NCBI RefSeq assembly: GCF_014356525.2
Contig: NC_052515.1
Coordinates: forward strand, 20,294,821 to 20,358,820
DNA from: Nilaparvata lugens
Taxonomy: Eukaryota; Arthropoda; Insecta; Hemiptera; Delphacidae
Direction of reading: 5' to 3'
Length of the DNA stretch: 64,000 nucleotides
Below the pieces are notes generated by a model, which saw only the letters and a list, made by a program, of their open reading frames with translations, ran no database searches and was not told where the DNA came from. Shown in pieces: positions 1-11,000 of this stretch. The translations under genes and the position numbers were made by a program. Position 1 is the first letter of the stretch, and each line of letters opens with the position of its first letter.

Positions 1-160
1 AAGAGTCCTGTCCTGTGACAGGACAGTAGGCTATATCGGCCAAATTTAGTATAAAAAGCAACAATATAAAATTTAGAATGACAGATGGAAGATCTCAATT
101 TTCAAATTCGTTGAATGATTTACAGTTGAGATAGACAGTACGATTCATATAACTTGGCAG

Positions 161-342
161 CGTGCAGGGAGTGGGTGGATGCGCTACATCTGAACTTGAC
201 TGCTGCCAAGCTATTTGCTGACTACTTGATCAGTTCAGTAGACGTATCTGCTCATATTAGCGCGAAAATCCGAATGTCTGATTCCAAATGTGTGAGCCTG
301 GGGGATGTCAATCTGGACCTGAAAAAATATATGAAAAATTGA
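161..342 (+). other. possible terminal exon of an unidentified gene
   Basis: An open frame of about 60 codons with clearly higher GC than its surroundings follows a plausible splice acceptor (AG at 159-160) and ends in TGA. There is no in-frame ATG near its start, so if it is real it would be an internal or terminal exon of a plus-strand gene entering from the left. The peptide (CREWVDALHLN..., ending DLKKYMKN) is hydrophilic to mixed and matches no family I recognise. No strong AATAAA follows. Chance is the main alternative. Confidence 0.2.
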
Positions 343-839
343 CAATAAGAAATTGAAATGAGATCGATATGTATTTTTATGATAATTTATTATTTATTAT
401 TCATCATGAGAAAATATAAGATAGTTTGAAGAATTTTATCAGTAAAAATCACATACTATCAGATAGAAGAATGTCGCTCACACGAAACGTTTATTGTTTG
501 TTTTAAGATTTTTTACTGTGAGATTTACAGGATTTTCTACAGAAGTATAAGTGGCCAAGAAATGGATAAGTTTTCCTAAAAGTTAAGAGTTTTGAGCTAG
601 TTTGCTTATAGTGTGTGTTTATATGTGATGTTTAATGTGTTATATTTGCAGAGTAGCCTATCTACTTATGACTATAATAGAATCAATAATTCTATTCAAT
701 TCAACCCAAAATATATAAAAGAAAACAAAATTCAACTTCTTATCTTATCTTATAAAATTATAATACAAAAAACAGCCTTCATGGTGGAGTGTGCTGAATA
801 GAAAGAAAGGAGGAAAATACCTAGCCAACTATGGTCTCT

Positions 840-960
840 CATGTAATAGGCTGGTAGAGGGTATAAAAGTAAGGAATGAAGGGTAAAGAGGAGCAAAAGG
901 GATGAATGGGAGAGGAAGATAGGAAAAGAGAGAGGAAGAGAAAAAGATAAACAAAGAAAA
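840..960. repeat. purine-rich (G+A) tract
   Basis: The plus strand is almost only A and G over about 120 bases (gagg, aaag and gaag words). Similar runs occur near 20530-20720, 26205-26275, 27490-27600, 28080-28160 and 28370-28560. This is simple-sequence DNA with no coding reading. Confidence 0.6.
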
Positions 961-3130
961 TAAGAAATTCACATTGTTTCTGATGGTAATGTAAATATTT
1001 TTGAAACATTTGCTGAATAATAAAACACTTCACATTTTTGAACGTTCACACCAAAAGGGTGTAAATTTGTCTAATTTGATTAAAATTGATATTTGTGATA
1101 GTTTTTAAAAGAATAAAGCATAAGGTAGTATAAGCAAAAGGTAGCACGGCAATGGATAATGTTTTTTCTCCGAAAGTAAATGCACTGGTGCAACATATCT
1201 ACAATTACCTTTTAAAACCTTACTATTCTATTGGAGAAATTTTTCAAATTTTGTTCTAGAACACTATCAGGATTGATGAAGTTATTTATTACATGAGAGT
1301 ATACAACGCAGCGGGTTGTGTTACAAATTGTTGACAATACCAAATTTTCTGGATCAAGTTGAATGTTGAGGAAATTATAGCTATCGATCGATATTTTGAA
1401 AGTAATATGCCCTCAGCTACCCTGAAGGCGACTCCTACGATTTCAAATATTGACAACATAGACAATCATGGAGAATGGTTAGATTTGATTCCATCTGATT
1501 TGGCACGTACATTAGAGTAGGTATTTCCACTTTTCCACATCTATCCATAAGGACCTTCCAATACTCACACCACTATAGCACATAGGAGGAAAACTCAACC
1601 TTATATTGACTTATTTCGGCAAATAAAATTGAACTATTAAACACTAATAATATATTACTCTAATAAAGTCGATCAGAGCTTGGATCTTGAACAAGTTATT
1701 AGTTTATTATCTGCTTATGTTTTTGGTCTAATTGAAATTCAAAAACATCATCAACACCCAACTGGTTTCAATTCCAATTAAAAAAAAAACTCACTATCAG
1801 CGAAAAATCGTTATTTGGCCCTAATCACATAAAATTATTATTTAAGAATAGAATCAAAAAATAATATTTTAATTGCTTGAAAATATTCTAAAAAGTAACA
1901 AGCTCAAGATAATATAGCATCTACCTCATAGAGTTGTTATTCAGCGAGAAGGTAAGCCTAATAGATGATTTCTGAATCCAATATACAGTATTTTTATATA
2001 ATCCGCAGTTCTGTTAATAAGCTTATTTTTCAATTACATCGTCGATACTACTTACAAATTGTACAGAGTGAACTGCTTTATTCACATGATCAGGTTACCA
2101 ATACTGCAAAAGGAAACACTGATACTATTCGTGAAATCAAATAAAATGTTTCAACTTCTACACAACTTTCTTCGCTTTCTATAATAATTTTCAGAGGATG
2201 GTAGCCTGGACTGATCAGTTTGTATCCGTTTGTTTAATAAATTACATCCCTACTATCAAGTTATAGGAGAAATGTGCTTTGAAACAAATATTTTTGTAGC
2301 GATAAACTTACTTAGTATCAAAATTGATCAGTGTGTTATAATACAGTGTGGGATAACACACACTTTGTTATTCCGCACTCATGAGAAAGTTGGTGAAATT
2401 TAGTTAGCTTGTTAATACTACGGTACGGTATCAATAGTTTATTTAATATATTTTATGTTCCAGTTCGGGTGTCATCAATATTATTATAATCCTCCTCGTG
2501 ATTAACTCTCAAGTAATCGATCGATTTGGTGTTACTATGAGTACGGTAATGCAAAGTTAGATTACTGAAATAAGTCCACTTTTATTGAATTATACTTATT
2601 AGGTAAAAATGGTCAACTCCTGAATTTGTAAATTTTCAACTATACCTGCATGCTCTCTAAATAAATTACTTGCAATTGCTTTTATTGAGGACATCTAATA
2701 ACACAATAAACACCATCAAGAAAATGTTTAGTTTTCAGTACTATATAGGCCTACAGTACCGGTAGTGTGAATTAATGAAATAACTCATAGACACACGGTA
2801 ATATCTGTAACAAGGTTTACGAATACCGTACTTCTATTGTTTGCTTATAATGATGACTGCATTTGTAAATACAACAATATTGTATTCCTTCTATATTCAC
2901 TCTTCCTTCACGGGGCTACTATATACAATAACAATAATTATTGAAATGGAATAAAAGTCATCAAGAACACTTTTTTTAACGACCATATGTACCAATATAG
3001 TACACACACAGTAAGGTTTTTCCATGGACCATGTGTACCATAGTTGGACATATGCAATAGACATGTTCCTAGCACTGTGTTATATCAGGAGCACAGCTAT
3101 AGTGCATTTCAATAGCAAAAAAATAAAATT

Positions 3131-3220
3131 GCAACCCCAAAGAAATAATACTTTACCCTGGGACCAGAACCAGCTCTTTTAAGAGCTCTACTTTAAAATC
3201 TGTTATTTCTTTGGGGTTGC
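3131..3220. repeat. short hairpin MITE-like repeat
   Basis: An 18-bp perfect inverted repeat (GCAACCCCAAAGAAATAA and its complement) encloses about 54 bases. A second small stem-loop (AGCTCTT/AAGAGCT) lies at its centre. The arrangement is that of a tiny palindromic MITE. No target duplication was identified. Confidence 0.55.
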
Positions 3221-3403
3221 GAATTTTTTCTTTATTGTGTGAAGAAACCCAAAAATTATTGTGGTCCACTGATAAAGTTGCCAAATGATAGCGGTCGTTA
3301 TTTACAAATAGTGTTATTCACAATGTTATTTAATAACATGTTTCGACTCATTCCGTCGACTCAATGACGAGTCAAAACTTGTTATGAATTAAAATATCAA
3401 GGC

Positions 3404-3551
3404 TCGGTTGCACAAAAGCCGGTTAAATTTCAACTTTGATTAATTTCACGAGATCCTATAAGAGACGGCTTTTTTTAAAAAGACGGCTTCTCTGATTGGT
3501 TCTCGTGGAATTAATAACGGTTAAAATTTAACTGGCTTTTGTGCAACCGGC
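3404..3551. mobile_element. palindromic MITE, CGGTTGCACAAAAGCC family, copy 1
   Basis: The ends are inverted copies of CGGTTGCACAAAAGCC. The arms continue inward through tgattaat, the motif ctcgtggaattaat and gattggttctcgtg, so nearly the whole ~148 bp folds on itself. Two further copies lie at 19228-19366 and 19498-19642. There is no coding capacity, so mobilisation would need a transposase in trans. The superfamily is not assigned because no clear target duplication was seen. Confidence 0.75.
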
Positions 3552-3722
3552 ACTAAGACCGGTCCTTGATTTTTATTCCATTTCAGTATTTCTTCTATAA
3601 TACTGAGCATGTGGCTGATTGAAGATCCTTTCTATATTATGATGGAATTCTTTTAAAATGCAAATATAGAGTTAAATTTATGTTATTTGTGAAAATAAGC
3701 AATGAAGAATGTCTGCACGAAC

Positions 3723-3982
3723 CTTCTCAGGCGAATAAGCACCGGGCCCCGGCTTGGTGGAGTGGTCGGATGGCACAGTGTAGCGTGAGCTGACCGAGTA
3801 GGCGGGTGACTTGGCCTTGATGCTGTCGGCACTGATGCTGTTGTAAGCACCCGGCCCCGGGGTGTTGACGCGGTCATCTATGAACTCCTTCTGCCGGCCT
3901 GAGATGCTGAACGCGGGTGCGGCCCGCTTGTTGCCCTCCTTTGTGTTGCCAAGGGCTGCAGGGATGTTGTACACGTTGGGGG
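3723..3982 (-). CDS. CIMAP1/ODF3-like protein, coding exon 5
   Basis: This exon encodes 86 complete codons with two more SHIPPO repeats: a degenerate STPAPNVY at the exon 4/5 join, then TPGPGAYNS and KPGPGAYSPEKV. Between them are PAFSISGR and PAYSVSSR cores, the usual order in ODF3-family proteins. The acceptor is TTTTCCAG at the right edge; the first two bases complete an alanine codon begun in exon 4. I place the donor at AAG|GTTCGT after SPEK, because family members continue here with about 30 more residues ending in a FGIKHS-like motif. Reading through instead gives VRADILHC and a stop after 14 residues, which does not look like the family. The expected final exon is not in the remaining 3.7 kb to the left. 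Confidence 0.88.
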
Positions 3983-4069
3983 CTGGAAAACGATCACAAA
4001 AAGTCAGTTTTATTCTGAAAAACACAAATTGAAATTGTCAACCACTTTTATTATTATGTAATCCATGTT

Positions 4070-4155
4070 TTATTCATTTATTTATACATTGATACATACA
4101 ATATCATTCTCAATTATGAATGATTGGAAAAGGAACAACAGTTCCTGTATAAACA
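4070..4155 (-). repeat. degraded LINE 3' tail of the GTTTTGGGC-hairpin family
   Basis: Read on the minus strand this has the order seen in the better copies at 55436-55545 and 59995-60105: a hairpin region built on TTCC/GGAA words, then an internal 'cattcataattgag' stretch, then an ATAAATAAAT-type 3' end. The central GGGC...GCCT part of the hairpin is lost. It is a fragment of a 5'-truncated insertion. Confidence 0.45.
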
Positions 4156-5077
4156 GAATAAATTGAACCTGGTTTCGTGGCTTCACCAGCTTTATCATTA
4201 TTTTCCCTTATGGAAAAGTACCACAACATCACAAAGAACAAAACTATCATGATTATTCCATAACTTTTGTGGTTTCAAATTTATTACGGTACCTATTATT
4301 AACACTATTCGCCTACATTAATAGATTGTCCAAGCATTTCTCTTATTCGTTTTTATTAACACTCCAACATGTGAATACTATTTAGCACAGTAATTATTTG
4401 AATGGATGAATTGAATTTATTTATTTGCCAAAAACAAAATACAAAAAAGCTTTACAAGAAATATGCTACTGCACTAAACTAGAGCATATAATATGAAAAT
4501 TCAATCTATTTTTTCAAGAATAGATATTTGAGGGCACCAGGGATTGTACCCCATTATTACCCTCATAACGCGCACGCTAATGAAGAGAACAAATTAAAAT
4601 GGAAATACATTAGACTGCCACTTACGATAGGACATGAATGATAAACATGCATGCACATGTTCACCAACACATGTTCAATATGTACCGTACCCTAGGCTAT
4701 GCATGTTTTGTCATCAGTGAGATGTTTCTAACTCAAAATAAACGATCAATAACAATAAATAAACCACTCGAAAATTACAAATTATGATAGAAAAATAATT
4801 AAACCTCAAATAGAGCAGCGAAGAAAAAATAAACAAAAAATCGGAGATAAAAAATCTGAACCTCAAAAAATTTTGCTCGAAGCCTTTCGCTATGATGACA
4901 TAAAAATGTATTACGTCATGTATATCGTTATAGTGGCCAGCCTTAGTCATGATAAAAAATAGGAGATGAACTCTACAAATATGAATGAAGAAATATATAT
5001 ATGTTAATATATATGAAATATATGAAGTTCAATATATGAATGAAGAAATAGTTGAGCATCCTTGGGTCCGTATTAAA

Positions 5078-5475
5078 ATAGAGAAAAGATAGCATAAGAA
5101 GATATCCCATTGTATAGGCTAATTTATACTCCAAATTCTGAAGCCAATTTTTTGTTAACTAAAGCCGATTACTGTCGACTACTGCCTATTATTATACTAT
5201 AAAACATACCATAAAGAAACAATAGCGTAAATATATATCCAATGGTATAATGAGTCTATGTCGCAAATTTTACTGTTATCTCAAGCCGATTACTGTCACT
5301 TATTGTCGATTTTTACTATTTTGGCCGGGTGAGAGTGTAAGAATGGCACAGTATGAGAGATTACCAACGTCAAATAGCTTCACGAAAAATAACTACTAGG
5401 ACTATCGGCCTGAGTTAACAGTGAAAATTGGAACAAATGTAGGGATATCTTCTTAGGCTATATTTTCTCTATTGT
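5078..5475. mobile_element. MITE with ~30-bp terminal inverted repeats, copy 1
   Basis: The ends read AATAGAGAAAAGATAGCATA and its near-complement (tatagccta...tattttctctatt), followed inward by AAGAAGATATCC on both sides. The interior contains two tandem-like 'aagccgattactgtc' words. A paralogue occupies 62811-63291 with the same interior order. No coding capacity. This copy keeps the uninterrupted sequence GAGTGTAAGAATGGCAC at about 5334-5348, the empty counterpart of a nested insertion in the other copy. Confidence 0.8.
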
Positions 5476-5557
5476 ATTACATCTGGCCACCAGGCTCGAC
5501 CTCCAGTAGATACCACAAAACTGTTCTTCCCTTCATTAAAATATAGCCTCCACTTAC

Positions 5558-5734
5558 CAGGAGTGCTACTAGTCTTCTCGACGGTTGTTTTCAGTCCGAA
5601 AGTATACTTTGGCGAATTGTCGTGAACGATTTTCTCAGACTTTTCAGGATTGTAGTCACCGGGAGCCGGTGTCGTCTCAGACTTGGACTCCTTCGGTCTG
5701 GAGTGCAGGGTGGCGGCTGGAGGGGTGTCCTTTC
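5558..5734 (-). CDS. CIMAP1/ODF3-like protein, coding exon 4
   Basis: This 177-base exon is bounded by TTTGCAG at its 5' side and GTAAGTG at its 3' side. It reads (G)KDTPPAATLHSRPKE, then the SHIPPO repeat TPAPGDYNPEKSEK, then SPKYTFGLKT and KTSSTP. The PGDYxPEK element and the following SPxYTF are diagnostic of the STPGP repeat proteins. Phase is 1 in and 1 out, and both joins give sensible codons with exons 3 and 5. Confidence 0.9.
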
Positions 5735-6015
5735 CTGCAAATTGAATATTTAAAATAAAATGAAATCATTCCTCCAGATAATCCAAAGATATCAATCTTG
5801 TTAGAATAAAATTACAAGTTTTTATATCTATACTCAATATTACAAACTATCGGTATGAATTTCGAGAATAACGATGGAATGCTGTTTTCCATGAGTTACT
5901 TCCAAATTGTCTCATTTCTCAAAATTGAATTCTTGTAGTTGATTTGATTCATTAATCGGTTTGTGAATGTAGTGTTTCAAATTAATTTTATTTGATAAAT
6001 TCTGGTTGATTTTCA

Positions 6016-6205
6016 TCTTTAAAAAATAAAGAAATCATGAAAAATAAAGAGTCAACTGAACATTTTTAACATTTCATGAATGTTTTTATTTCAGCTTAAA
6101 GTTGTCATTTCGTTGATAAATTCGTTTTTTCACAAAGATGATTCATGAAATGTTAGAAATGTTTAGTTGACTCTTATTTTTCATGATTTCTTTATTTTTT
6201 AAAGA
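6016..6205. mobile_element. palindromic MITE-like element
   Basis: The two ~65-base arms are near-perfect complements, starting TCTTTAAAAAATAAAGAAAT at the left edge and reading back from the right edge. About 60 unpaired bases separate them. Hairpin MITEs have this form. No flanking duplication longer than two bases was recognised. Confidence 0.65.
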
Positions 6206-6630
6206 ATCGTATAAGCATTTCTTCAAAAATGGCGTAATACGGTGGATAAATAAGGTACGATTATAAACGATTTTCAAGAGCAGCAAGAATTGATTCAAAA
6301 ACTACATTCCCAAGTAAAATCTGGCCAATCACATTTGGTGATTCAATTCAGAAAAAAAATACTGGTAGCTGATTAACGATTCCCATTGGGTTTTCACTTA
6401 TAATGTTGTTGAGAATTGTTCGTGAATACAGCACTAAATTACATTACATAGAAAGATTAAACAAGCATTATTTGAATATAATTATGAACGTTTTTCAGTA
6501 TAGCTCAGAAAATAGAATTGATACAGTGAATTAAATCGATGAAATTTGTTGAATTGATATTGTGGAATTCATAAAACACAATCATTTATAAACACACAAT
6601 TCATAAACACTGTGTTTCCATAAAACACAG

Positions 6631-6854
6631 TTTTATTTTTGTCACATCCACATATATTATAATTTTGTACAGGACTGCAGTATAATAGTGTATAATTTAT
6701 TTATTTATTTATTTATTCATGGAGACAACAGGTAAAAACCCATTTTGCCTCCTCCACACTATACAATAATTTCCAACATAATACAATTTTCAATAAAAAG
6801 AAGATAGAAATAAATGTACCTGTAATAAATAGATGTGGATGTGACAAAAATAAA
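6631..6854. repeat. inverted repeat enclosing a LINE tail
   Basis: The outer arms are a perfect 23-bp inverted repeat, read in part as TTTTATTTTTGTCACATCC and its complement. Between them a minus-strand tail with an (ATTT)n end carries a GGAGGC...GTCTCC stem and a TACCTGTTGTC word. This resembles the hairpin of the GTTTTGGGC tail family found elsewhere in the window. It may be a MITE that received a retroelement insertion. Confidence 0.5.
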
Positions 6855-7204
6855 ACTTAATTGAATTGGTTTTCAAAAAACTATTTACAGACTACTGTTT
6901 TCGATCAATCGATAAATTTACAATAGATTTATCAATAGATAATTCATTCACACTTGCGATGGACAAGTGCAGTCAATCTTATTTCAAGTGCAGGTAACAA
7001 CCAGTTTTCTTTTTAAATCTGACTGTAAAATGTCTATTAAATTCACGTTTTGGGCTTATCATCATTGAATTATCAAATATTCTCTCTTGAATAAAAATCC
7101 CGTTATTGATTCAATCAGGATCTATTGTTATCAATCTTGAAAAATAAGTCCTTATTTTTGGTTACGAAAGTAAAAATCAAAAATTACAAAATTTCTCAAA
7201 TTAC

Positions 7205-7275
7205 CTTTAGCACTCAGTCCAGTAACATTGTATTGGCCGGGTCCAGGTCCCGCTGTGTCTAATTTACCTCCATGT
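7205..7275 (-). CDS. CIMAP1/ODF3-like protein, coding exon 3
   Basis: A 71-base exon between TTTTCACAG and GTAATTTG. It completes an arginine codon from exon 2 and reads HGGKLDTAGPGPGQYNVTGLSAK(G). AGPGPGQYNV is the first well-formed SHIPPO repeat of the protein. Phase is 2 in and 1 out. Confidence 0.9.
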
Positions 7276-7585
7276 CTGTGAAAATATGAAATTTAGTTGA
7301 AGATTCAAAAAAAAAGAGGTCTGAAAAATGTTTGGAAATCTCATTCAAATTGCTGTAGTGAGATTCACTTCAACTTGTTAAACTTTGGTTTAATTGGAAG
7401 ATTTGGTGGTTTTTATGAGGAAATCTGACTCATAGTCAATCTCACTTGAGAACACATTGATTTGTCTTACAAAAATCACTGATCACATCACTGATATTAT
7501 TCAAATCAATCATTTTAATTAGAATTATTGCAAAACAGAGATCATGAGAAATAGAGAATAATGAAATGAGAAGAAAATTGCATAC

Positions 7586-7643
7586 CTGCTTCCAAAACTG
7601 AAGGCTGGAGCTCTGCCTCTTTTTGAATCAGTGGAGATCGTTC
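7586..7643 (-). CDS. CIMAP1/ODF3-like protein, coding exon 2
   Basis: A short 58-base exon with acceptor TTTTTCAG and donor GTATGC. It encodes (G)TISTDSKRGRAPAFSFGS(R). The RAPAFSFGSRH module is the conserved PAxSFGxR element that follows each PGP turn in ODF3/CIMAP proteins. The exon is too short to recognise alone but joins in phase on both sides. Confidence 0.88.
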
Positions 7644-8130
7644 CTGAAAAACAATGAAAACTGTATTATAGGCAGTCATACGTTTTCGAGAAAATAGTAG
7701 AAAAGAAAGAGAGAAAGTGATACAGGAGCTGAATAATCAAATGAATAAAATCCTATTATATTAAGCGAGCAATTTCTGTATACTATCTGTATATATTCTT
7801 ATATGTGGTTATTTATATTTGATTATTTGTATCCAACGGATCTAGAAAACGGCTTATAAATACAAGAAAGTAGCCCTTTTAATTCATACAATTTGAAAAG
7901 ATATAAATATACTTGCGTGATATTCTTCATATCCCATTACTATTCAATTGATCATTTCAATTATTAAAATAAATTCAAAATTCAATCGGAATTATGTTAA
8001 ATTATGAAAAGTTAGTAATGAAATCCACTAATGTAGAACGATGAAGAAAACGAAGAGTAATCTTGAGAAATCTTTGTTCATTTGAAGTAGATAAAATATA
8101 GGAATAGATAAATAGATAATGACAACTTAC

Positions 8131-8239
8131 CAACTAGTGTGGGAAGGGTAACGCAAGCTGGTCCAGGACTGGAGTATTCAGCAGCTATGGGACCTCTCCT
8201 CTTGGTTGGAGTCCATGGTCGTTGCTGGAAACCACCCAT
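8131..8239 (-). CDS. CIMAP1/ODF3-like protein, coding exon 1 with start codon
   Basis: This exon starts the protein, a ciliary/sperm-tail microtubule inner protein of the SHIPPO (STPGP-repeat) family; human ODF3/CIMAP1A is the best-known member. By family knowledge these proteins lie inside axonemal doublet microtubules of motile flagella, so testis expression is expected. The N-terminus reads MGGFQQRPWTPTKRRGPIAA, then EYSSPGPACVTLPTLV(G). The W-x(3)-KRRGPI-AxYSSPGP order matches the family N-terminus. The ATG lies two bases after a good acceptor (TTGTTTAG), so at least one 5' untranslated exon should lie further right; it was not located. The donor is GTAAGTTG. Exons 1-5 join to about 225 residues against roughly 250 in the family. 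Confidence 0.9.
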
Positions 8240-8560
8240 TCTAAACAAAACAACAAAAAATGTTGAAAAAAGTATTAAAGTATATATCATTCGTTATCAA
8301 GAATCAACATTCTCTATTGATGAATTTCGCATTTTTTTGTAAATGCTTCAGTTAATTCATCTTCCTGAGCAATATTTATTTATCATAAGTTCAAATAATT
8401 GAAAACATTCGCATCACAATCATTGACTTTCATTTCATTGAACATTTAGGTAATGATTTTTAGGCTTTTGTTGCCTTTTTAGAAGAAGAACATCCTGTAA
8501 GAAGAATATCTCAATTCAGTTCTTTATGACGCATGACACGATTTTAAATTATATTAAATA

Positions 8561-9182
8561 TTAAGGCTGTACAAAGGCTAAAAATAAACTTTCTACTCGT
8601 GATATTTTTCGAAGTTTTTCGATTTGTATATCATCAAGCTATCAAAATAAAAAGTTTTCTGAGGTAAACATTTTTTCCGATCATTACTTTTTGAGATATG
8701 AGCGCCTGAAGTTGGAATTTTTGGGACAGAACATTTCAAATTCGGTGAGATATAAATCCATGAGATTCAGAGGATAGATTCTTCTTGGTATTGTTGATCT
8801 AGTAAAACAAAAATTGTCTGAAAATATCAATTTTTGGAAAAGTTATTCAATTTACTAAAAATAAAAGTTATTTTTGGTTATTTTTAGTAAATTCTATAAC
8901 TATCCTAAAAATTGATATTTTTAGAAAATTTTCGTTTTACTACATCAACAATACCATGAAGAATCTATCCTCTGAATCTCATGGATTTATCTCTTACCGA
9001 ATTTGAAATGTTCTGTCCCAAAAAATTAAACTTTAGGCGCTCATATCTCAAAAAGTAATGATCAGAAAAAAAAGTTTTCCTGAGAAAACTTTTTCATTTT
9101 GATAGCTTGATGATATACAAATCGAAAAACTTTGAAAAATATCACGAGTAGAAAGTTTATTTTTAGCCTTTGCACAGCCTTA
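8561..9182. mobile_element. long palindromic MITE with TTAA ends, AAGGCTGTGCAAAGGC family, copy 1
   Basis: Almost the full ~620 bp is a palindrome. Both ends read TTAAGGCTGT(A/G)CAAAGGC inward, followed by TAAAAATAAACTTTCTAC. The centre repeats aaaaataa/ttattttt words. The outer TTAA on each side is the target duplication used by piggyBac-type elements, so a piggyBac-derived MITE is the first guess. Related copies at 35943 and 46997 do not show TTAA on both sides. No coding capacity. Confidence 0.7.
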
Positions 9183-9719
9183 AACTGTATTGTAATTGTT
9201 TAATTTTATAACTGCAAGAGTCTAGGCCTATACGGTATGAAAAAAATATTTACACCGCTCAGTGACTAAGTCTAATTACAAAAACAAAATTTGTATGAAG
9301 GCCAAAAATAACTTAAAATCAGGCTATCTAGTTTCCATCCAATGCGTTGCAAAAAATCATGTCTTTTTTCTATCTTTAAAAAACTGTTTCAACTAACCAT
9401 GCATCATTTGTGAGTCCCGTATCAATGCAATTCTAACTTGTTTTCATCTACATACTCACATAACGTATACCATGGCATTGGTTGATTTTAAGACGGTGTT
9501 TTACCTCTAAATTTTCTAGTTCATCAGTAGGTGACAAACTGGAAAAAGAATGAAATTATTCCTTTTTTAACATTACTATTATGATCATAAAGAATTTTCA
9601 AACACTATGACGGTGTGCCTTATGAATAAATATGAAATTTATTTGGAATTAAGCTGAATGTCAATGCGTCTAAAAATTACAGAGCAAGAGACACATAACA
9701 CATACATTCATAATCTATA

Positions 9720-9728
9720 TTCTATATC

Positions 9729-9787
<59 letters not shown>

Positions 9788-9801
9788 ATATATAATATAT
9801 A
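9720..9801. repeat. (TA)n microsatellite
   Basis: About 80 bases of alternating TA with two slips. It abuts the left side of the repeat starting with the CACT microsatellite. Confidence 0.85.
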
Positions 9802-9812
9802 AAAGCGAAATG

Positions 9813-9873
9813 GCACTCACTCACTGACTGACTGACTCACTCACTCACTCACTCACTCACTCACTCACTCACT
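9813..9873. repeat. (CACT)n microsatellite
   Basis: Tandem CACT with three GACT variants near the left end, about 15 units. It belongs to a larger interspersed repeat whose next words are gcataactaaaaatctacc and caaatttggtaggtatg. Confidence 0.85.
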
Positions 9874-10269
9874 CGCATAACTAAAAATCTACCGGACCAA
9901 AAACGTTCAAATTTGGTAGGTATGTTCAGTTGGCCCTTTAGAGGCGCACTAAGAAATCTTTTGGCAATATTTTAACTGTAAGGGTTGTTTTTAAGGGTTT
10001 AAAGTTCGTCTTTTAGCATGTATATTCTTCTTCTCCCAATCTCTTAAATATAATTGAAATTTCCATATCATATGTTACTATAGAACTATAATCACGATAG
10101 AGTACCTCTTCGAAACAGTTGTTAACTGGCAACTAAATTAATAATTTTGTCAGGTTGGCATTAAGTTGAGTTGACTTTGTTAGGTTGGCACCAAGTTGAA
10201 GATTTAAATGCATTTATCGCGGAAAAACTGATTGGGCACTGCTACTTCAATCCTGGGAATATAATATTA

Positions 10270-10491
10270 CTAGCCGTCAGGCTCGCTTCGCTCGCCATAT
10301 CCGTTTAGCCAGACGTTTAGTCTGGTCCCCCGACTGGATTGTTCTAACATATGATAAAAATGCTCAAATGAAAAATGCAGGCGGGCGAAGCGAGCCTGCT
10401 GATCTCATTCTCGGACGATCCAGTCGGGGGTCTAGGGGGCGGAGCCCCCCGGCTAGACGGATATGGCGAGCGAAGCGAGCCTGACGGCTAG
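10270..10491. mobile_element. GC-rich foldback with 35-bp perfect arms
   Basis: The outer arms are a perfect 35-bp inverted repeat beginning CTAGCCGTCAGGCTCGCTTC. Inside, a weaker second pair (gtcccccgactggatt / gatccagtcgggggtc) also folds. The outermost bases are CTAG on both sides. It lies at the right end of the repeat that starts with the CACT microsatellite, and could be a terminal structure of that element. Its GC content is far above its surroundings. Superfamily unknown; a rolling-circle type is only a guess. Confidence 0.6.
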
Positions 10492-11000
10492 TCCACTATA
10501 AATATCATGAATTTAGAGAAACTCTAGTTTACTCTTCCAAATACTAGAATTATTATTATTATTTCTTAATTCCATTCTTTTATACTGAAGTGTTCATACT
10601 TAACTGTCAATTATTTTCGTTTTGTAGTGAATTTCAAATAAGACTGACATAGTTAATACTTATATTGAATACATAGCATATTTTGTAACCTTACTCGTTT
10701 TTCAAGTGAGATGTGTTTAATACCTTCAATATAATATATACGGTACTGTCCATATTACAATATACTGCACAATTAATAAAACATTATCTAATGACTTTTC
10801 CTTTTATATTGGAACTCCAATATAATTTAATCCCAATACAATATTTCAATCCCTCCGTCGAACTCACAAATAGAAATGTATGCAGGTTGCAATTATTGAT
10901 TATCTCCAACTTTGGAATGATTGACAGCTTGACAACCACATAATATAAAAAGAAAACAACTCAATTTGGCTTGCTCTACTGCTGCAAAGTTTGATCAATG

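Larger units (their letters stand above)
343..3402. other. non-coding stretch
   Basis: No open frame here looks coding. The stretch is AT-rich. It contains a G+A-rich run (840-960), a short motif shared with the palindrome at 25 kb (about 1423-1462), a small GTTAT hairpin near 2350-2380, and a strong hairpin at 3131-3220. The missing last CIMAP-family exon was looked for here on the minus strand and not found. Confidence 0.6.
3983..5557 (-). other. CIMAP-like gene, intron 4
   Basis: No coding sequence. The intron contains a degraded retroelement tail at about 4070-4155, an AT-rich stretch, and most of a long MITE (5078-5475). Confidence 0.7.
5735..7204 (-). other. CIMAP-like gene, intron 3
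   Basis: Non-coding. It holds a 66-bp-arm palindrome (6016-6205) and a 23-bp perfect inverted repeat (6631-6653 and 6832-6854) surrounding a retroelement tail. The remainder is AT-rich with no visible feature. Confidence 0.7.

Noticed and set aside
4541..4620. tRNA-like sequence on the minus strand (ggggtacaatccc)
   Set aside because: Only a T-arm-like word; no acceptor stem or A box.
9813..9873. Telomere-like repeat
   Set aside because: The unit is CACT/GACT, not the insect TTAGG repeat. It is an ordinary microsatellite inside an interspersed repeat.
10270..10491. Bacterial contamination, suggested by the GCTCGCTTCGCTCGCC motif
   Set aside because: Only a foldback repeat of ~220 bp embedded in AT-rich insect-like DNA, with no bacterial genes around it.
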